From Clostridium aquiflavi (GTDB taxonomy: Bacteria; Bacillota; Clostridia; Clostridiales; Clostridiaceae), in the NCBI RefSeq assembly GCF_031344075.1, contig NZ_JAVJAN010000021.1:3589-67588 (forward strand): DNA of 64,000 nucleotides. The letters run 5' to 3'. Every line of letters starts with the position of its first letter. The first letter of the stretch is position 1. Below, piece by piece: positions 9,561-17,886 of this stretch. The notes beneath the pieces are model-generated. The model saw nothing but the letters and a program-made list of their open reading frames with translations, searched no databases and was not told the DNA's origin. The translations under genes were made by a program, and so were the position numbers.

Positions 9561-9798
9561 GTTTATATAAAACTAAATTATTTAGTAAAAAAATATCAAA
9601 AAATAAAGAAAAAATAGAATAAAATTCAAAAAATAGTATAATTTAAGTAATTATGGGTTGACATAAAATTAAAAGTGGATTATCATAGTATATGTTGGTA
9701 ATATTTTACAATAAATATATTACATGAATACATAAAAATCTATAATTATGATATTAAAAAATACCATTGATTTAAATAATTGGAATGGAGAAGTATAA

Positions 9799-10785
9799 AT
9801 GAATATAAAAATAAGAGCTATAGAAACAGAATATCCAGAAAATATAGTAGATAATGAATTTTACATAAAGCATTTTAAGGAACAGGGAAAAGACATAAAT
9901 AGACTTTTAGAAGCTTTCGGAAGAAAAGAAAGAAGAATAGTAAATAATGATAGTGATACTACACTGAGCATGGGAATTCAGGCTTCATTAAAAGTATTAG
10001 AGAGCGCAAATCTTAAAGGTGACGATATAGATTTAATTATATTTTCAAGTCAATTTCCAGAATACATATGTCCAACTCAAGCATTGATAGTACATAATGC
10101 TATAAAAGGTAAAAACGATACTATAGTTATGGACTTAAATGTAAATTGTCTTGGTATGTTAGTAACTCTTGATACAGCATCAAGACAATTACTTCAAAAT
10201 AAGAAACTTAAAAGAGCATTAATAATAGGATCAGATTATGCCTCAATTCACATGAAACATAGTGATGAATTATGTTACCCGATGTTTGCAGATGCAGCAT
10301 GTGCAATGATTTTAGAAAAAACAAATGAAGAGTGTGGATTTATTGATTCTGATTATTTTACTGATAGTAAAAAATATAGTGCAGTAATGTATCCACAATG
10401 TGGTTCATCTTCATATTATAAAGATACTACATCTTATGATGATATGAAATTTGGCTGGTCAGAATGTGACGATGATGTGATTGATATAGCAGTAAATTCT
10501 ATTAATAAATTATTAAAAGATAATAATTTAAATATATCTGATATAAGTGCTTTTTGTCTTTCACAGTTCGCACTTCCTATAATAAATGGATGTATAGATA
10601 GACTAAGATTAGATTCAAAAAAAGTTATTTTTGTAGGAGATAAGTTTGGGTATACAGGGACAAGTTCACCTCTTATGGCTTTTAATGATGGAGTAAAGAG
10701 TGGGAAAATTAAAAGAGGAGATTATGTAGTATTTTGGTCTATTGCAGCAACTAGAACTGCCTGTTCTGTTTTATATAAATATTAA
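9799..10785 (+). CDS. KAS III (FabH)-like thiolase-fold protein, catalytic His and Asn not conserved
   Basis: A 328-residue thiolase-superfamily protein whose overall layout matches 3-oxoacyl-ACP synthase III. The reactive Cys is present (VNCLGM, Cys117). The His of the usual HQAN motif aligns with Ser255 in SQFALPI, and the Asn of GNTSAAS aligns with Tyr285 in GYTGTSS. It therefore should not perform ordinary malonyl-decarboxylating condensation. It could act as an acyltransferase or use a different condensation chemistry. It is not in a fatty-acid cluster: neighbours are a hydrolase and a nucleotidyltransferase. The ribosome site is GGAATGGAG. Fold assignment is firm; function is open. Confidence 0.82.
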   Translation: MNIKIRAIETEYPENIVDNEFYIKHFKEQGKDINRLLEAFGRKERRIVNNDSDTTLSMGIQASLKVLESANLKGDDIDLIIFSSQFPEYICPTQALIVHNAIKGKNDTIVMDLNVNCLGMLVTLDTASRQLLQNKKLKRALIIGSDYASIHMKHSDELCYPMFADAACAMILEKTNEECGFIDSDYFTDSKKYSAVMYPQCGSSSYYKDTTSYDDMKFGWSECDDDVIDIAVNSINKLLKDNNLNISDISAFCLSQFALPIINGCIDRLRLDSKKVIFVGDKFGYTGTSSPLMAFNDGVKSGKIKRGDYVVFWSIAATRTACSVLYKY

Positions 10786-10891
10786 TATGAAAAGTGAGGA
10801 TAGTAATTAAATTTAGGAATAAAAAAATAAGCAAAAAATAGATTTTATTAATAATATAGTATATTTATATGAGTATATGGGGGAGAGCATA

Positions 10892-11680
10892 ATGGATAAA
10901 ATTAAAAATTTAATTGAAGACTTTAGTAAAAGACAAGAAATAGAAAGTATAGCTCTTGGAGGATCAAGAGCTACTAAATTAAATGATAATAATTCAGATT
11001 ATGATCTATATGTTTATTTAAACTCTGATTTATCTAAAGAAGTTAGAAAAAATATTTTAGATAAATACTGTAATTATATAGAGTTAAATAATACTTACTG
11101 GGAAGCCGAAGATGATTGTTATTTAAATGATGGAACAATTATTGAAATTATTTATCGAAGTATGAGTGAATTTGAAAATGAATTAAAATCAGTAGTTTTG
11201 GATTGCAATGCGCACAATGGATATACTACTTGTATGTGGTCAAATATTAATGAATGTGTAGTTTTATATGATAGAAATAATAAGCTAAAGGATTTAAAAG
11301 ACAAATATAATATTAAATATCCTAAAGAATTAAGGAAAAATATTATAGAAAAAAATCTAAAATTATTAGATGGATATATTCCATCATTTTCTATGCAAAT
11401 AGAAAAAGCAATAATTAGAGGAGACATAGTTAGTATAAATCATAGAATTACAGAATTTTTGGCTAGTTATTTTGATATAATTTTTGCAGTTAATGAACTA
11501 CAACATCCAGGAGAAAAAAGATTAATCTCAATATGTTTAAGTTCGTGTAAATGCTTACCTAAAGATTTTGAAGAAAATTTAGATAAACTTCTATCAGGAA
11601 ATAGAAATAAAGAAAAAGTTATGTCAGTTGTAAATAAAATTGTAGATAATATAAAAGAATTAGTTTTAAATACTAAATAA
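10892..11680 (+). CDS. nucleotidyltransferase-domain protein
   Basis: The start at 10892 lies six bases after GGGGGAG; the in-frame ATG at 10877 overlaps that ribosome site and is less likely. The 262-residue product has the Pol-beta-like nucleotidyltransferase motif GGSRATKL followed by SDYDLYVYL at about residues 24-44, including the paired Asp that bind metal. The C-terminal half is helical and resembles DUF4037/aminoglycoside-nucleotidyltransferase-like proteins. The substrate is not known, and resistance function should not be assumed. It is followed by a bidirectional terminator. Confidence 0.75.
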   Translation: MDKIKNLIEDFSKRQEIESIALGGSRATKLNDNNSDYDLYVYLNSDLSKEVRKNILDKYCNYIELNNTYWEAEDDCYLNDGTIIEIIYRSMSEFENELKSVVLDCNAHNGYTTCMWSNINECVVLYDRNNKLKDLKDKYNIKYPKELRKNIIEKNLKLLDGYIPSFSMQIEKAIIRGDIVSINHRITEFLASYFDIIFAVNELQHPGEKRLISICLSSCKCLPKDFEENLDKLLSGNRNKEKVMSVVNKIVDNIKELVLNTK

Positions 11681-11710
11681 TTATTGTAGATTTAAAATAG
11701 AGTCAAATAA

Positions 11711-11754
11711 AAAAATATACCCTTAGGATAAATTCTTAAGGGTATATTTTTTAT
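11711..11754. terminator. bidirectional terminator
   Basis: ATATACCCTTA / TAAGGGTATAT hairpin with A-run on the left and T-run on the right, between convergent genes. Confidence 0.8.
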
Positions 11755-11933
11755 TTGTTAGCAGGTTCCCATTTGCAACGAACTGGTGAAATGATTAATT
11801 CTTCTTTTTTTAATTCTTTAAAGGTTTTATCAATATCTTTACGATCTAATCCTGAAAGTTTTTCTACTTCGCCAGCACTTAGTGGTTTATTTGCTTCACT
11901 CATAGTATTTAATATTTGTTGTTTGATATCCAT
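11751..11933 (-). CDS. small winged-helix DNA-binding protein
   Basis: A 60-residue protein preceded by a strong ribosome site (GGAGGT, nine bases from the ATG). The sequence reads as one winged helix-turn-helix: MDIKQQILNTM, then LSAGEVEKLSGLDRKDIDKT as the HTH, then KELKKEELIISPVRCKW as the wing. No effector or oligomerisation domain is present. Such stand-alone MarR/ArsR-like wHTH proteins are common in clostridia; the target is unknown. Codon use and ribosome site indicate a real gene despite its length. Confidence 0.72.
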   Translation of the reverse strand: MDIKQQILNTMSEANKPLSAGEVEKLSGLDRKDIDKTFKELKKEELIISPVRCKWEPANK

Positions 11934-12043
11934 TTTAAGTTACCTCCGATTATTAAAATAATTATTATTTGTTAATTTATTATATTATAACATAATATTT
12001 ATTTGTAAGAAAATAAGTGAATTCAATATTTTACAAAATAATA

Positions 12044-12586
12044 TCAGTTAATTCCATACTTACCATTGGTTGAATCCATGAAAAGAGGTATTTTAGGTTG
12101 AACAAATGTAAATAGAGTAAATAAAAATATAGTAATAAAGAAAAGAGCAGAATATAAATAATTATTGCTTAAATCATAATTAGCATAAGCCTTAAAGCCA
12201 ATATATTGACCAATAGATACACCTAAAATTAAAGAAAATATATCTAAGGCTAAAGAGTGAATTCCTAAAGCACCAGTATAGGTATAGTAAAAGACAACTA
12301 TTGTAATTGAAGCAATTATCATTGAAATTGTACATGTATGAAACCATTTTTCCCAATCCAATATTATATTATTGAAAATAATATTAGATATAGCATACCA
12401 AATTATTGTAGGGTATATAGCAAGTTTTAAGTGTTCCCAAATGCTTTCATTAACAGGCGTGAATATGCCAACTAATAATGAATTATTACTTAATTTATAT
12501 GTGTAATGAAATAATGTTGCAAGAAGTACTATAAATGGAATTGATAATAGGAAATATAATTTATAATAAAAATACAATTGAAACAT
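12044..12586 (-). CDS. DUF6512-like integral membrane protein
   Basis: A 180-residue protein with five hydrophobic segments. The conserved-looking loop FTPVNESIWEHLKL lies at about residues 41-54, between the first two helices; I associate this with DUF6512. The function is unknown. The start is preceded by TGGGAGGAGC. It may form a short minus-strand unit with the wHTH gene downstream, although 110 bp separate them. Confidence 0.72.
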   Translation of the reverse strand: MFQLYFYYKLYFLLSIPFIVLLATLFHYTYKLSNNSLLVGIFTPVNESIWEHLKLAIYPTIIWYAISNIIFNNIILDWEKWFHTCTISMIIASITIVVFYYTYTGALGIHSLALDIFSLILGVSIGQYIGFKAYANYDLSNNYLYSALFFITIFLFTLFTFVQPKIPLFMDSTNGKYGIN

Positions 12587-12857
12587 TATGAGCTCCTCCC
12601 AAGTATAAGTTGTTTTATCGTTACTATAATATATAGTAATAATGTACTTAATTATGAGTTGTGTTAAAAATTATTTTAAGTGAAGAACATATCTTATTAT
12701 AAAAATAAGGAGATAAAATTTTGATTATAGATGTTTAGGGAAATACTTAAAAATGTTAGTGGATTTTAAGTCGGATATGTATTAAAATATCTATTAAATA
12801 AATATGTAATTTGTTCTTAAAATTCATAAAAATACAATTATTATTGGGGGAATTAAA

Positions 12858-13232
12858 ATGTTAAAAGTTACAAATACAGATAAAGCACCTAAAGCAATAG
12901 GCCCATATTCTCAAGCGATAAGTTTTGGAGATCTATTATTTACATCAGGACAAATTCCACTAGATCCATTAAGTGGAGAAATTGTTGGAGAAGATATTGA
13001 AGAGCAAGCCACTCAAGTTATAAAAAATATTGGTGCTATATTGGAATCTAATGATATTAATTTTTCTAATGTTATAAAAACAACCTGTTTTCTTGCTAAT
13101 ATGAATGATTTTTCTAAGTTTAATGAAGTTTACGCAAAATATTTTATTAGCAATCCTGCACGTTCTTGCGTTGCAGTAAAAGAATTACCTAAAAGTGTTT
13201 TATGTGAAGTGGAAGTAATAGCAGCTAAATAA
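12858..13232 (+). CDS. ridA: RidA family reactive enamine/imine deaminase
   Basis: A 124-residue RidA/YjgF protein of typical full length. GPYSQAISFGDLLFTSGQIP is at about residues 15-34. The conserved Arg is in NPARSCVAVKELP at about 102-114, followed by CEVEVIA at the end. RidA trimers hydrolyse 2-aminoacrylate and related enamines released by PLP enzymes such as serine/threonine dehydratases. GGGGGAATT precedes the ATG. It stands alone. Confidence 0.93.
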   Translation: MLKVTNTDKAPKAIGPYSQAISFGDLLFTSGQIPLDPLSGEIVGEDIEEQATQVIKNIGAILESNDINFSNVIKTTCFLANMNDFSKFNEVYAKYFISNPARSCVAVKELPKSVLCEVEVIAAK

Positions 13233-13394
13233 TAATGTAAGTAAAACTATAAAATTAGTAAAAACATAATGAGTATTTAAAATGAAAATACTATAGAGTA
13301 TTAATGAAATTAATAAGAAAATTGATATGATGATAAAATTGAACATATATAATGGTTATAATTCATATTGAGAAATATTTAAGTTTTACTAAAA

Positions 13395-13430
13395 TCAAAA
13401 TGAGCCTTAATATTTTAAGGCTCATTTTGG
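13395..13430. terminator. bidirectional terminator between ridA and the Asn/Met-rich gene
   Basis: Perfect 14-bp stem AAAATGAGCCTTAA / TTAAGGCTCATTTT with a four-base loop. Confidence 0.8.
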
Positions 13431-13437
13431 CGTCCCA

Positions 13438-13872
13438 TTATCTTCTATGGTTAGAATTATTATTATTCATGTTTTTATTCATGTTTTTATTCATGTTATT
13501 CATGTTGTTCATACCGTTAAACGGATTAACGCCATTATTTTGATTTCCCATAAGCATATTCATAAGGGGATTATTATTCATATTAGGATTATTCATCATG
13601 TTAGCACCATTCATCATGTTCGGATTCATTCCGCCCATAAGCATGTTTAAAAGGGGATTACCACCCATTCCTTGATTTTGGTTGTTATTTCCACCACCAA
13701 ACATATTCATCATAGGATTACCATTCATCATCTGGTTATTTCCCATCATTTGATTTCCGCCCATCATAGGATTATTTCCCATCATTTGATTGCCACCCAT
13801 AGCATTCATCATACCAGATAGGGGACTATTAGGAAATAATGCACTAAATATCATACTTAATAATGGATTCAT
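13438..13872 (-). CDS. Asn/Met/Gly-rich low-complexity repeat protein
   Basis: A 144-residue protein preceded by TTGAGGTGA, seven bases from its ATG, so translation is plausible. After a hydrophobic start (MNPLLSMIFSALFPNSPLSG) almost the entire chain is Met, Asn and Gly, with repeats of GNQMMGNNPMMG type, PLLNMLMGG / PLMNMLMG repeats and a tail of NMNK and poly-Asn ending in HRR. No Cys or recognisable domain is present. The composition resembles aggregation-prone or coat/surface low-complexity proteins, but no function can be assigned. The opposite-strand open frames over the same bases are shadows of its repeats. Confidence 0.65.
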   Translation of the reverse strand: MNPLLSMIFSALFPNSPLSGMMNAMGGNQMMGNNPMMGGNQMMGNNQMMNGNPMMNMFGGGNNNQNQGMGGNPLLNMLMGGMNPNMMNGANMMNNPNMNNNPLMNMLMGNQNNGVNPFNGMNNMNNMNKNMNKNMNNNNSNHRR

Positions 13873-14049
13873 ACTATATTCACCTCAAATATTTATTGCT
13901 GTTACTGTATAGTATTATGATTAAAGCTAAAATGTACTTAATTTATATAAGATATAGTAATTAAAAATATTTCATATAAAAAAATCGAGTGAATTAAAAT
14001 ATAATATTAGGATAAAATAACATCATAATATTATAGGAGGTGTGATTTT

Positions 14050-14349
14050 ATGAATAATAATAAAGAGATGTTAGATGGTGTATCAACTAATAGTACTAAA
14101 GAAGTGACTACACCTAGTAGTAATTCACAATCAATATCAGCTGTAATAAAAAATTCAGGAGAAATAACAGGATATGAACTTTCAAATGGTCAAAGAATAT
14201 CTAAAGAAGAAGGCGTTAAAATGGCCAAAGATGGGAATATAGCTGGTGTATCAGTTAGTGTTTCTAAAAAGGGAGAAGAATATCTTAGAAGTTTACCAGA
14301 TCAAAATGAATCAAATAACTTGAGCTCACTACCAACAATTAGTGACTAA
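14050..14349 (+). CDS. DUF3892 domain protein
   Basis: A 99-residue protein after TAGGAGGTG. Residues 1-27 are a Ser/Thr/Asn-rich, probably disordered, lead. The core SAVIKNSGEITGYELSNG through EGVKMAKDGNIAGVSVSVSK is the DUF3892 pattern, a small domain of unknown role common in spore-forming Firmicutes. A Ser/Asn-rich tail follows. It sits between convergent and divergent genes with its own terminator. Confidence 0.72.
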   Translation: MNNNKEMLDGVSTNSTKEVTTPSSNSQSISAVIKNSGEITGYELSNGQRISKEEGVKMAKDGNIAGVSVSVSKKGEEYLRSLPDQNESNNLSSLPTISD

Positions 14350-14384
14350 AGAATAGAGATATAAATAAATTTAATAGTAAATAA

Positions 14385-14419
14385 AAATAGTTGAGATTTT
14401 AATCTCAACTATTTTTTTT
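14385..14419. terminator. bidirectional terminator
   Basis: Perfect stem AAATAGTTGAGATT / AATCTCAACTATTT followed by T's; serves convergent transcripts ending at 14349 and 14426. Confidence 0.85.
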
Positions 14420-14425
14420 ATGCAA

Positions 14426-15238
14426 TTATTCCAAATTTAATTTATTTTTTATGATGTAATTAGTTATTAAGAAATAACATATAAAGAATATAGCATTAAT
14501 AGCTATAGCAGAAATAAAAACTCCGTGAAATTGATTGATTGAAGATATATTCCATGAAATCATATAATTAGAAACTTTATCTGAAAAAGTAATTGCTAAA
14601 GTAGAAAGTATTGTATTCATAATAAGATTTAAAACTATAAATGCTCCGAATGAAGACAATATTTTTCTCTTATTAAATAAGTGACCTATTGATATGGAAG
14701 CATATATCATAATAATTCCCATGGCCATTTGAACTAATGCAGCGATTATAAATTCTAAACCAACCATATAACCACTTATACCCCAATATTGATAAATAGA
14801 TGAAAAAGCAGTACATAAATCCTTAAAGAAGTTTGGGTTAAGTGCATTGGAATTAAATGCCAAAATAAATACTGAAAGTATTGCAACAATGCCACTAACT
14901 ATAGTCCACATAACAGCAATTAAAAGCTTACTAAATATATTTTGCCAAGGGGCAACAGGTAATGTATTCATTAAATAACCTTCATCGCCAAGAATGTTTT
15001 TATAAAATCTTTGTACAATTATAAAAAATGTTACTATAAATACTGCAGCCATAGTACATCCATAAGCAAATACACTAAGGAAAGCTGGAATTCCTCCTAA
15101 AGTATCTGTATTAATAACAGAAAAATCATTATTCATAAAAATTTTATTAATTAGTGCAAATATTAAAAGTGCAGCATAAAGTGGAAGTAATGTTCTTCCA
15201 GTTGCTTTTGTCTCATATTTCATTAATTTTCCTAACAT
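14426..15238 (-). CDS. ABC-2 type transporter permease
   Basis: A 270-residue protein with six predicted membrane helices, starting MLGKLMKYETKATGRTLLPL. The cytoplasmic helix near residues 86-101 (KNILGDEGYLMNTLPV) is typical of permeases of the YtrC/NatB-like class. Its start overlaps the end of the ATPase gene by seven bases. It is the last gene of the three-gene unit regulator-ATPase-permease. The substrate is not visible; relatives often respond to cell-wall stress. Confidence 0.85.
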   Translation of the reverse strand: MLGKLMKYETKATGRTLLPLYAALLIFALINKIFMNNDFSVINTDTLGGIPAFLSVFAYGCTMAAVFIVTFFIIVQRFYKNILGDEGYLMNTLPVAPWQNIFSKLLIAVMWTIVSGIVAILSVFILAFNSNALNPNFFKDLCTAFSSIYQYWGISGYMVGLEFIIAALVQMAMGIIMIYASISIGHLFNKRKILSSFGAFIVLNLIMNTILSTLAITFSDKVSNYMISWNISSINQFHGVFISAIAINAIFFICYFLITNYIIKNKLNLE

Positions 15239-15936
15239 TTAAATACCTCCCTAAATAAAGCATCAACACTTTTTCCATGTTCTTCTCTAATTTCGTCAAC
15301 ACTTTTTGTCAAGTATATTTCACCATAAGATATAAATACAACATCATCTAATACTTGTTCAATATCTGATATTAAATGTGTAGATATAATTACAGTTGCA
15401 TTTTCACTATAATTATTAATAATAGTGTTTAATATATAATCTCTAGCCGCAGGGTCAACTCCGGCTATTGGTTCATCTAAAAAGTAAAGTTCAGCATCTC
15501 TACTCATTACTAAAATAAGTTGTACTTTTTCTTTTGTACCCTTAGACATAGTTTTTAATTTATCATTAGGATTAATATTCAAGTTTTTTAACATATCATA
15601 AGCTTTATCAGAATTAAAATCTTTATAAAAATCCTTAAATAAATTTATAATATCAGATACTTTCATCCAATCATTTAGGTAAGTTCTTTCTGGTAAATAG
15701 GAAACTATTTTTTTTGTTTCAACACCAGGTTTATTTCCATTAATTAATATTTCACCACTGTTAGGTGTTAAGAGTGAATTAGCAAGTTTTATTAATGTAC
15801 TTTTACCACTACCATTTGGTCCTAAAAGTCCAACAATTCTACCACGATTAATTGTTAAATCAATACCTTTTAATGCTTGTTTTCCACCATAATTTTTAAC
15901 TAAATTTTTGCATTCCAATATAGGTGTATTATTCAT
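15232..15936 (-). CDS. ABC transporter ATP-binding protein
   Basis: A 234-residue nucleotide-binding subunit. Walker A is GPNGSGKST near residue 39. The signature motif is degenerate (MSKGTKEKVQL in place of LSGGQ). Walker B LYFLDEPIAGVDP and the switch His in ISTHLI follow. Such degenerate signatures are common in YtrB-type ATPases. It overlaps the regulator's stop by one base and the permease start by seven, so the three genes are translationally linked. Confidence 0.9.
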   Translation of the reverse strand: MNNTPILECKNLVKNYGGKQALKGIDLTINRGRIVGLLGPNGSGKSTLIKLANSLLTPNSGEILINGNKPGVETKKIVSYLPERTYLNDWMKVSDIINLFKDFYKDFNSDKAYDMLKNLNINPNDKLKTMSKGTKEKVQLILVMSRDAELYFLDEPIAGVDPAARDYILNTIINNYSENATVIISTHLISDIEQVLDDVVFISYGEIYLTKSVDEIREEHGKSVDALFREVFKC

Positions 15937-16304
15937 TATTTCATCTCCTTCATAAATTTATCCATAATATTAATTATTTCATTTTGGGCATAGCCTATAT
16001 TCTTCATATTATTAAGAAAACTCTCAATTTCTTTTTTAGCTAAATCATTTCTAATTTTATTAATCAAGTCTATATCCTCCGTAATAAATCTACCACTTGT
16101 TCTTTGTGTAAATACTAAGTTTTTTCGTTCAAGCTCAGTAAGAGCTTTTTGCATTGTATTAGGATTAACAGAAGCTTCACTAGCAAGTTCTCTTACAGAT
16201 GGTAATTTATCACCAGTTATATATATACCTGAAATAATTCGCAATTGTAGTTGATCTATTAATTGTAGATATATTGGTCTATCATCTTTGAATTCCCAAC
16301 CCAT
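15936..16304 (-). CDS. GntR family (YtrA-like) transcriptional regulator
   Basis: A 122-residue short GntR regulator. The winged HTH covers YLQLIDQLQLRIISG to LVFTQRTSGRFIT (about residues 10-75), followed by a short helical dimerisation tail instead of a UTRA or FadR domain. The start at 16304 follows AAGGAG by eight bases; the longer frame from 16346 would put the operator palindrome inside the coding sequence. It heads the ABC transporter operon and probably represses it through the palindrome at 16319-16352. Confidence 0.87.
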   Translation of the reverse strand: MGWEFKDDRPIYLQLIDQLQLRIISGIYITGDKLPSVRELASEASVNPNTMQKALTELERKNLVFTQRTSGRFITEDIDLINKIRNDLAKKEIESFLNNMKNIGYAQNEIINIMDKFMKEMK

Positions 16305-16318
16305 ATTTTCAACTCCTT

Positions 16319-16352
16319 GTACTATTGTATTAATAACGTAATACAATAGTAC
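16319..16352 (-). promoter_or_regulatory. perfect 14-6-14 palindromic operator of the GntR/ABC operon
   Basis: GTACTATTGTATTA, spacer ATAACG, then its exact reverse complement TAATACAATAGTAC. It begins 15 bases upstream of the regulator's ATG, where the promoter is expected. YtrA-type proteins bind such sites to autoregulate; binding by this regulator is inferred. Confidence 0.8.
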
Positions 16353-16446
16353 AACTATATACTAATTTTGTCAATACTATATTTGGAAAAAATACAATTA
16401 AATTTAAAGATAATAAATTATTTATAAAATAAAAAGTAATTATTAA

Positions 16447-16788
16447 GTAGTTAAGTCTGTTAAAAAAGGTGATGAAGAAGCTGAAAAGGGTAGAGATATC
16501 ATAGAATCTACTTTGATTAGTTTTAAAGATATGCAAAAAATGTTTGAAAATATTAAAGATGACATATATAAAGAATATGGATTAGTGGAAAAAATAAATT
16601 CATTAGTAGACAATGTACAATCAAATGTTGAGAGTACAACAGCTATTACTGAACAATATGTAGCTAATACAGAAGAAGTAACAACACTACAGGAAGAACA
16701 GGAAGAACAAATTAATAGCATACAAGAAAGTGTTGAAAACATATATAATGAAGCAACAGAACTAATGAATTTATTTGCAAATGATTAA
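16447..16788 (+). pseudogene. 5'-truncated methyl-accepting chemotaxis protein remnant
   Basis: The frame runs from just after a TAA at 16444 to a TAA at 16786 and has no proper start or ribosome site. Its translation (KKGDEEAEKGRDIIEST, then TTAITEQYVANTEEVTTLQE) matches the descending half of a chemotaxis receptor signalling coil past the hairpin tip. The sensor, TM segments, HAMP and tip are absent. It is probably the 3' fragment of a deleted receptor. It lies next to the divergent GntR promoter. Confidence 0.72.
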
Positions 16789-16829
16789 ATAAGAAGATAG
16801 TGATATATTTAAAACAGAGTGAATAATAA

Positions 16830-16878
16830 AAATAAGGAGCAATTAATGTTTGATTAAGTACTCCTTATTTATTTATTT
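16830..16878. terminator. possible bidirectional terminator
   Basis: AAATAAGGAG / CTCCTTATTT stem of 10 bp but with a 21-base loop. Confidence 0.45.
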
Positions 16879-16887
16879 ACATAGATA

Positions 16888-17616
16888 TTATTCTAATATT
16901 TCTCCAGAAGTAGAAATAGTTACAATTTGCCAAGGTATTACTTTTCCACTTTCCAGAAGTGCTTTTTTTGTAGCATTAACTATTCCAGCACAGCAAGGTA
17001 CTTCCATACGAACAATAGTAATACTATTTATTTCATTATAGTTTAATATTTCTATTAATTTTTCAGAATAATCAACATTATCTAATTTCGGACAACCTAT
17101 CAAAGTAATTCTATTTTTCATAAACTTGTTGTGAAAGTTGCCATAAGCATATGCAGTACAATCTGCTGCAATTAAAAGATTAGAATCATTTAAATATTCT
17201 GCTTTAGGTGAAACGAGTTTTATTTGAACTGGCCATTGATTTAATTGAGAAGACACAATAGTTGTTTCTTCATTAGTTAAATCATTATGTTTTATAACTT
17301 TGGCATTAGAACCAGGACAACCTTTAGGTATGTTTACATTATTATTTAAATTTAAAGTTTTAGGTATAGATGTTTTTTTATTTTCCATATTTAATTTGAC
17401 TGCTTCTTCATCGTAGTCTAGAGCTTCTCTTTCTTCAAAAGAAATAGCATTTGTAGGACAAGATGGTAAACAATCACCTAATCCATCACAATAATCATCA
17501 CGTAATAATTGCGCTTTACCATTAATTAATCCAATAGCATCTTCATGGCAAGCATCAACACAAAGTCCACAACCAGTACATTTATTTTCGTCAATTTTAA
17601 TAATTTTTCTTATCAT
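16888..17616 (-). CDS. 4Fe-4S ferredoxin-type protein with C-terminal extension
   Basis: The start at 17616 follows GGAGGG; the product has 242 residues. The N-terminal ferredoxin domain has a full cluster CTGCGLCVDACHEDA. A second, atypical one, CDGLGDCLPSCP, lacks one of the usual four Cys. The remaining 170 residues contain two further Cys sites, NVPKGCPG-like (NIPKGCPG) and EVPCCAGIV, plus IAADCTAYAYGNFHNKF. I know this arrangement as a conserved clostridial redox protein without assigned reaction. It is single-gene. Confidence 0.8.
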   Translation of the reverse strand: MIRKIIKIDENKCTGCGLCVDACHEDAIGLINGKAQLLRDDYCDGLGDCLPSCPTNAISFEEREALDYDEEAVKLNMENKKTSIPKTLNLNNNVNIPKGCPGSNAKVIKHNDLTNEETTIVSSQLNQWPVQIKLVSPKAEYLNDSNLLIAADCTAYAYGNFHNKFMKNRITLIGCPKLDNVDYSEKLIEILNYNEINSITIVRMEVPCCAGIVNATKKALLESGKVIPWQIVTISTSGEILE

Positions 17617-17886
17617 AAAATAACCCTCCATAACAAACAATATTGATTTAAATACAACCTAATAATATTTATTATAGTATAGAGAAAGTTTTAAATCTGT
17701 TTCAAATGTAACAGATTTAAAGTGAATCTTAGAAAAATAAAACGTCAACTCAGATAATATTGACATTGATACAATTATATGTATAAAATATTAATGATAT
17801 TAAAAGGATTTATGATATTTATTTTTAGAATTAATGTGTATAAAATTTTAATGATAAATAGTTGATTATTAAAAAGGAGGGACAAT

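Noticed and set aside
10892..11680. Aminoglycoside resistance gene
   Set aside because: Only the general nucleotidyltransferase motif is visible; no resistance-specific features could be recognised.
13447..13650. Plus-strand open frames rich in His, Ile and Val over the Asn/Met-rich gene
   Set aside because: They are the antisense reading of ATG/AAT-type repeat codons, with no ribosome site and unnatural composition.
13440..13800. CRISPR-like or tandem DNA repeat array
   Set aside because: The periodicity follows codon repeats of the Asn/Met-rich protein; unit lengths vary and there are no unique spacers.
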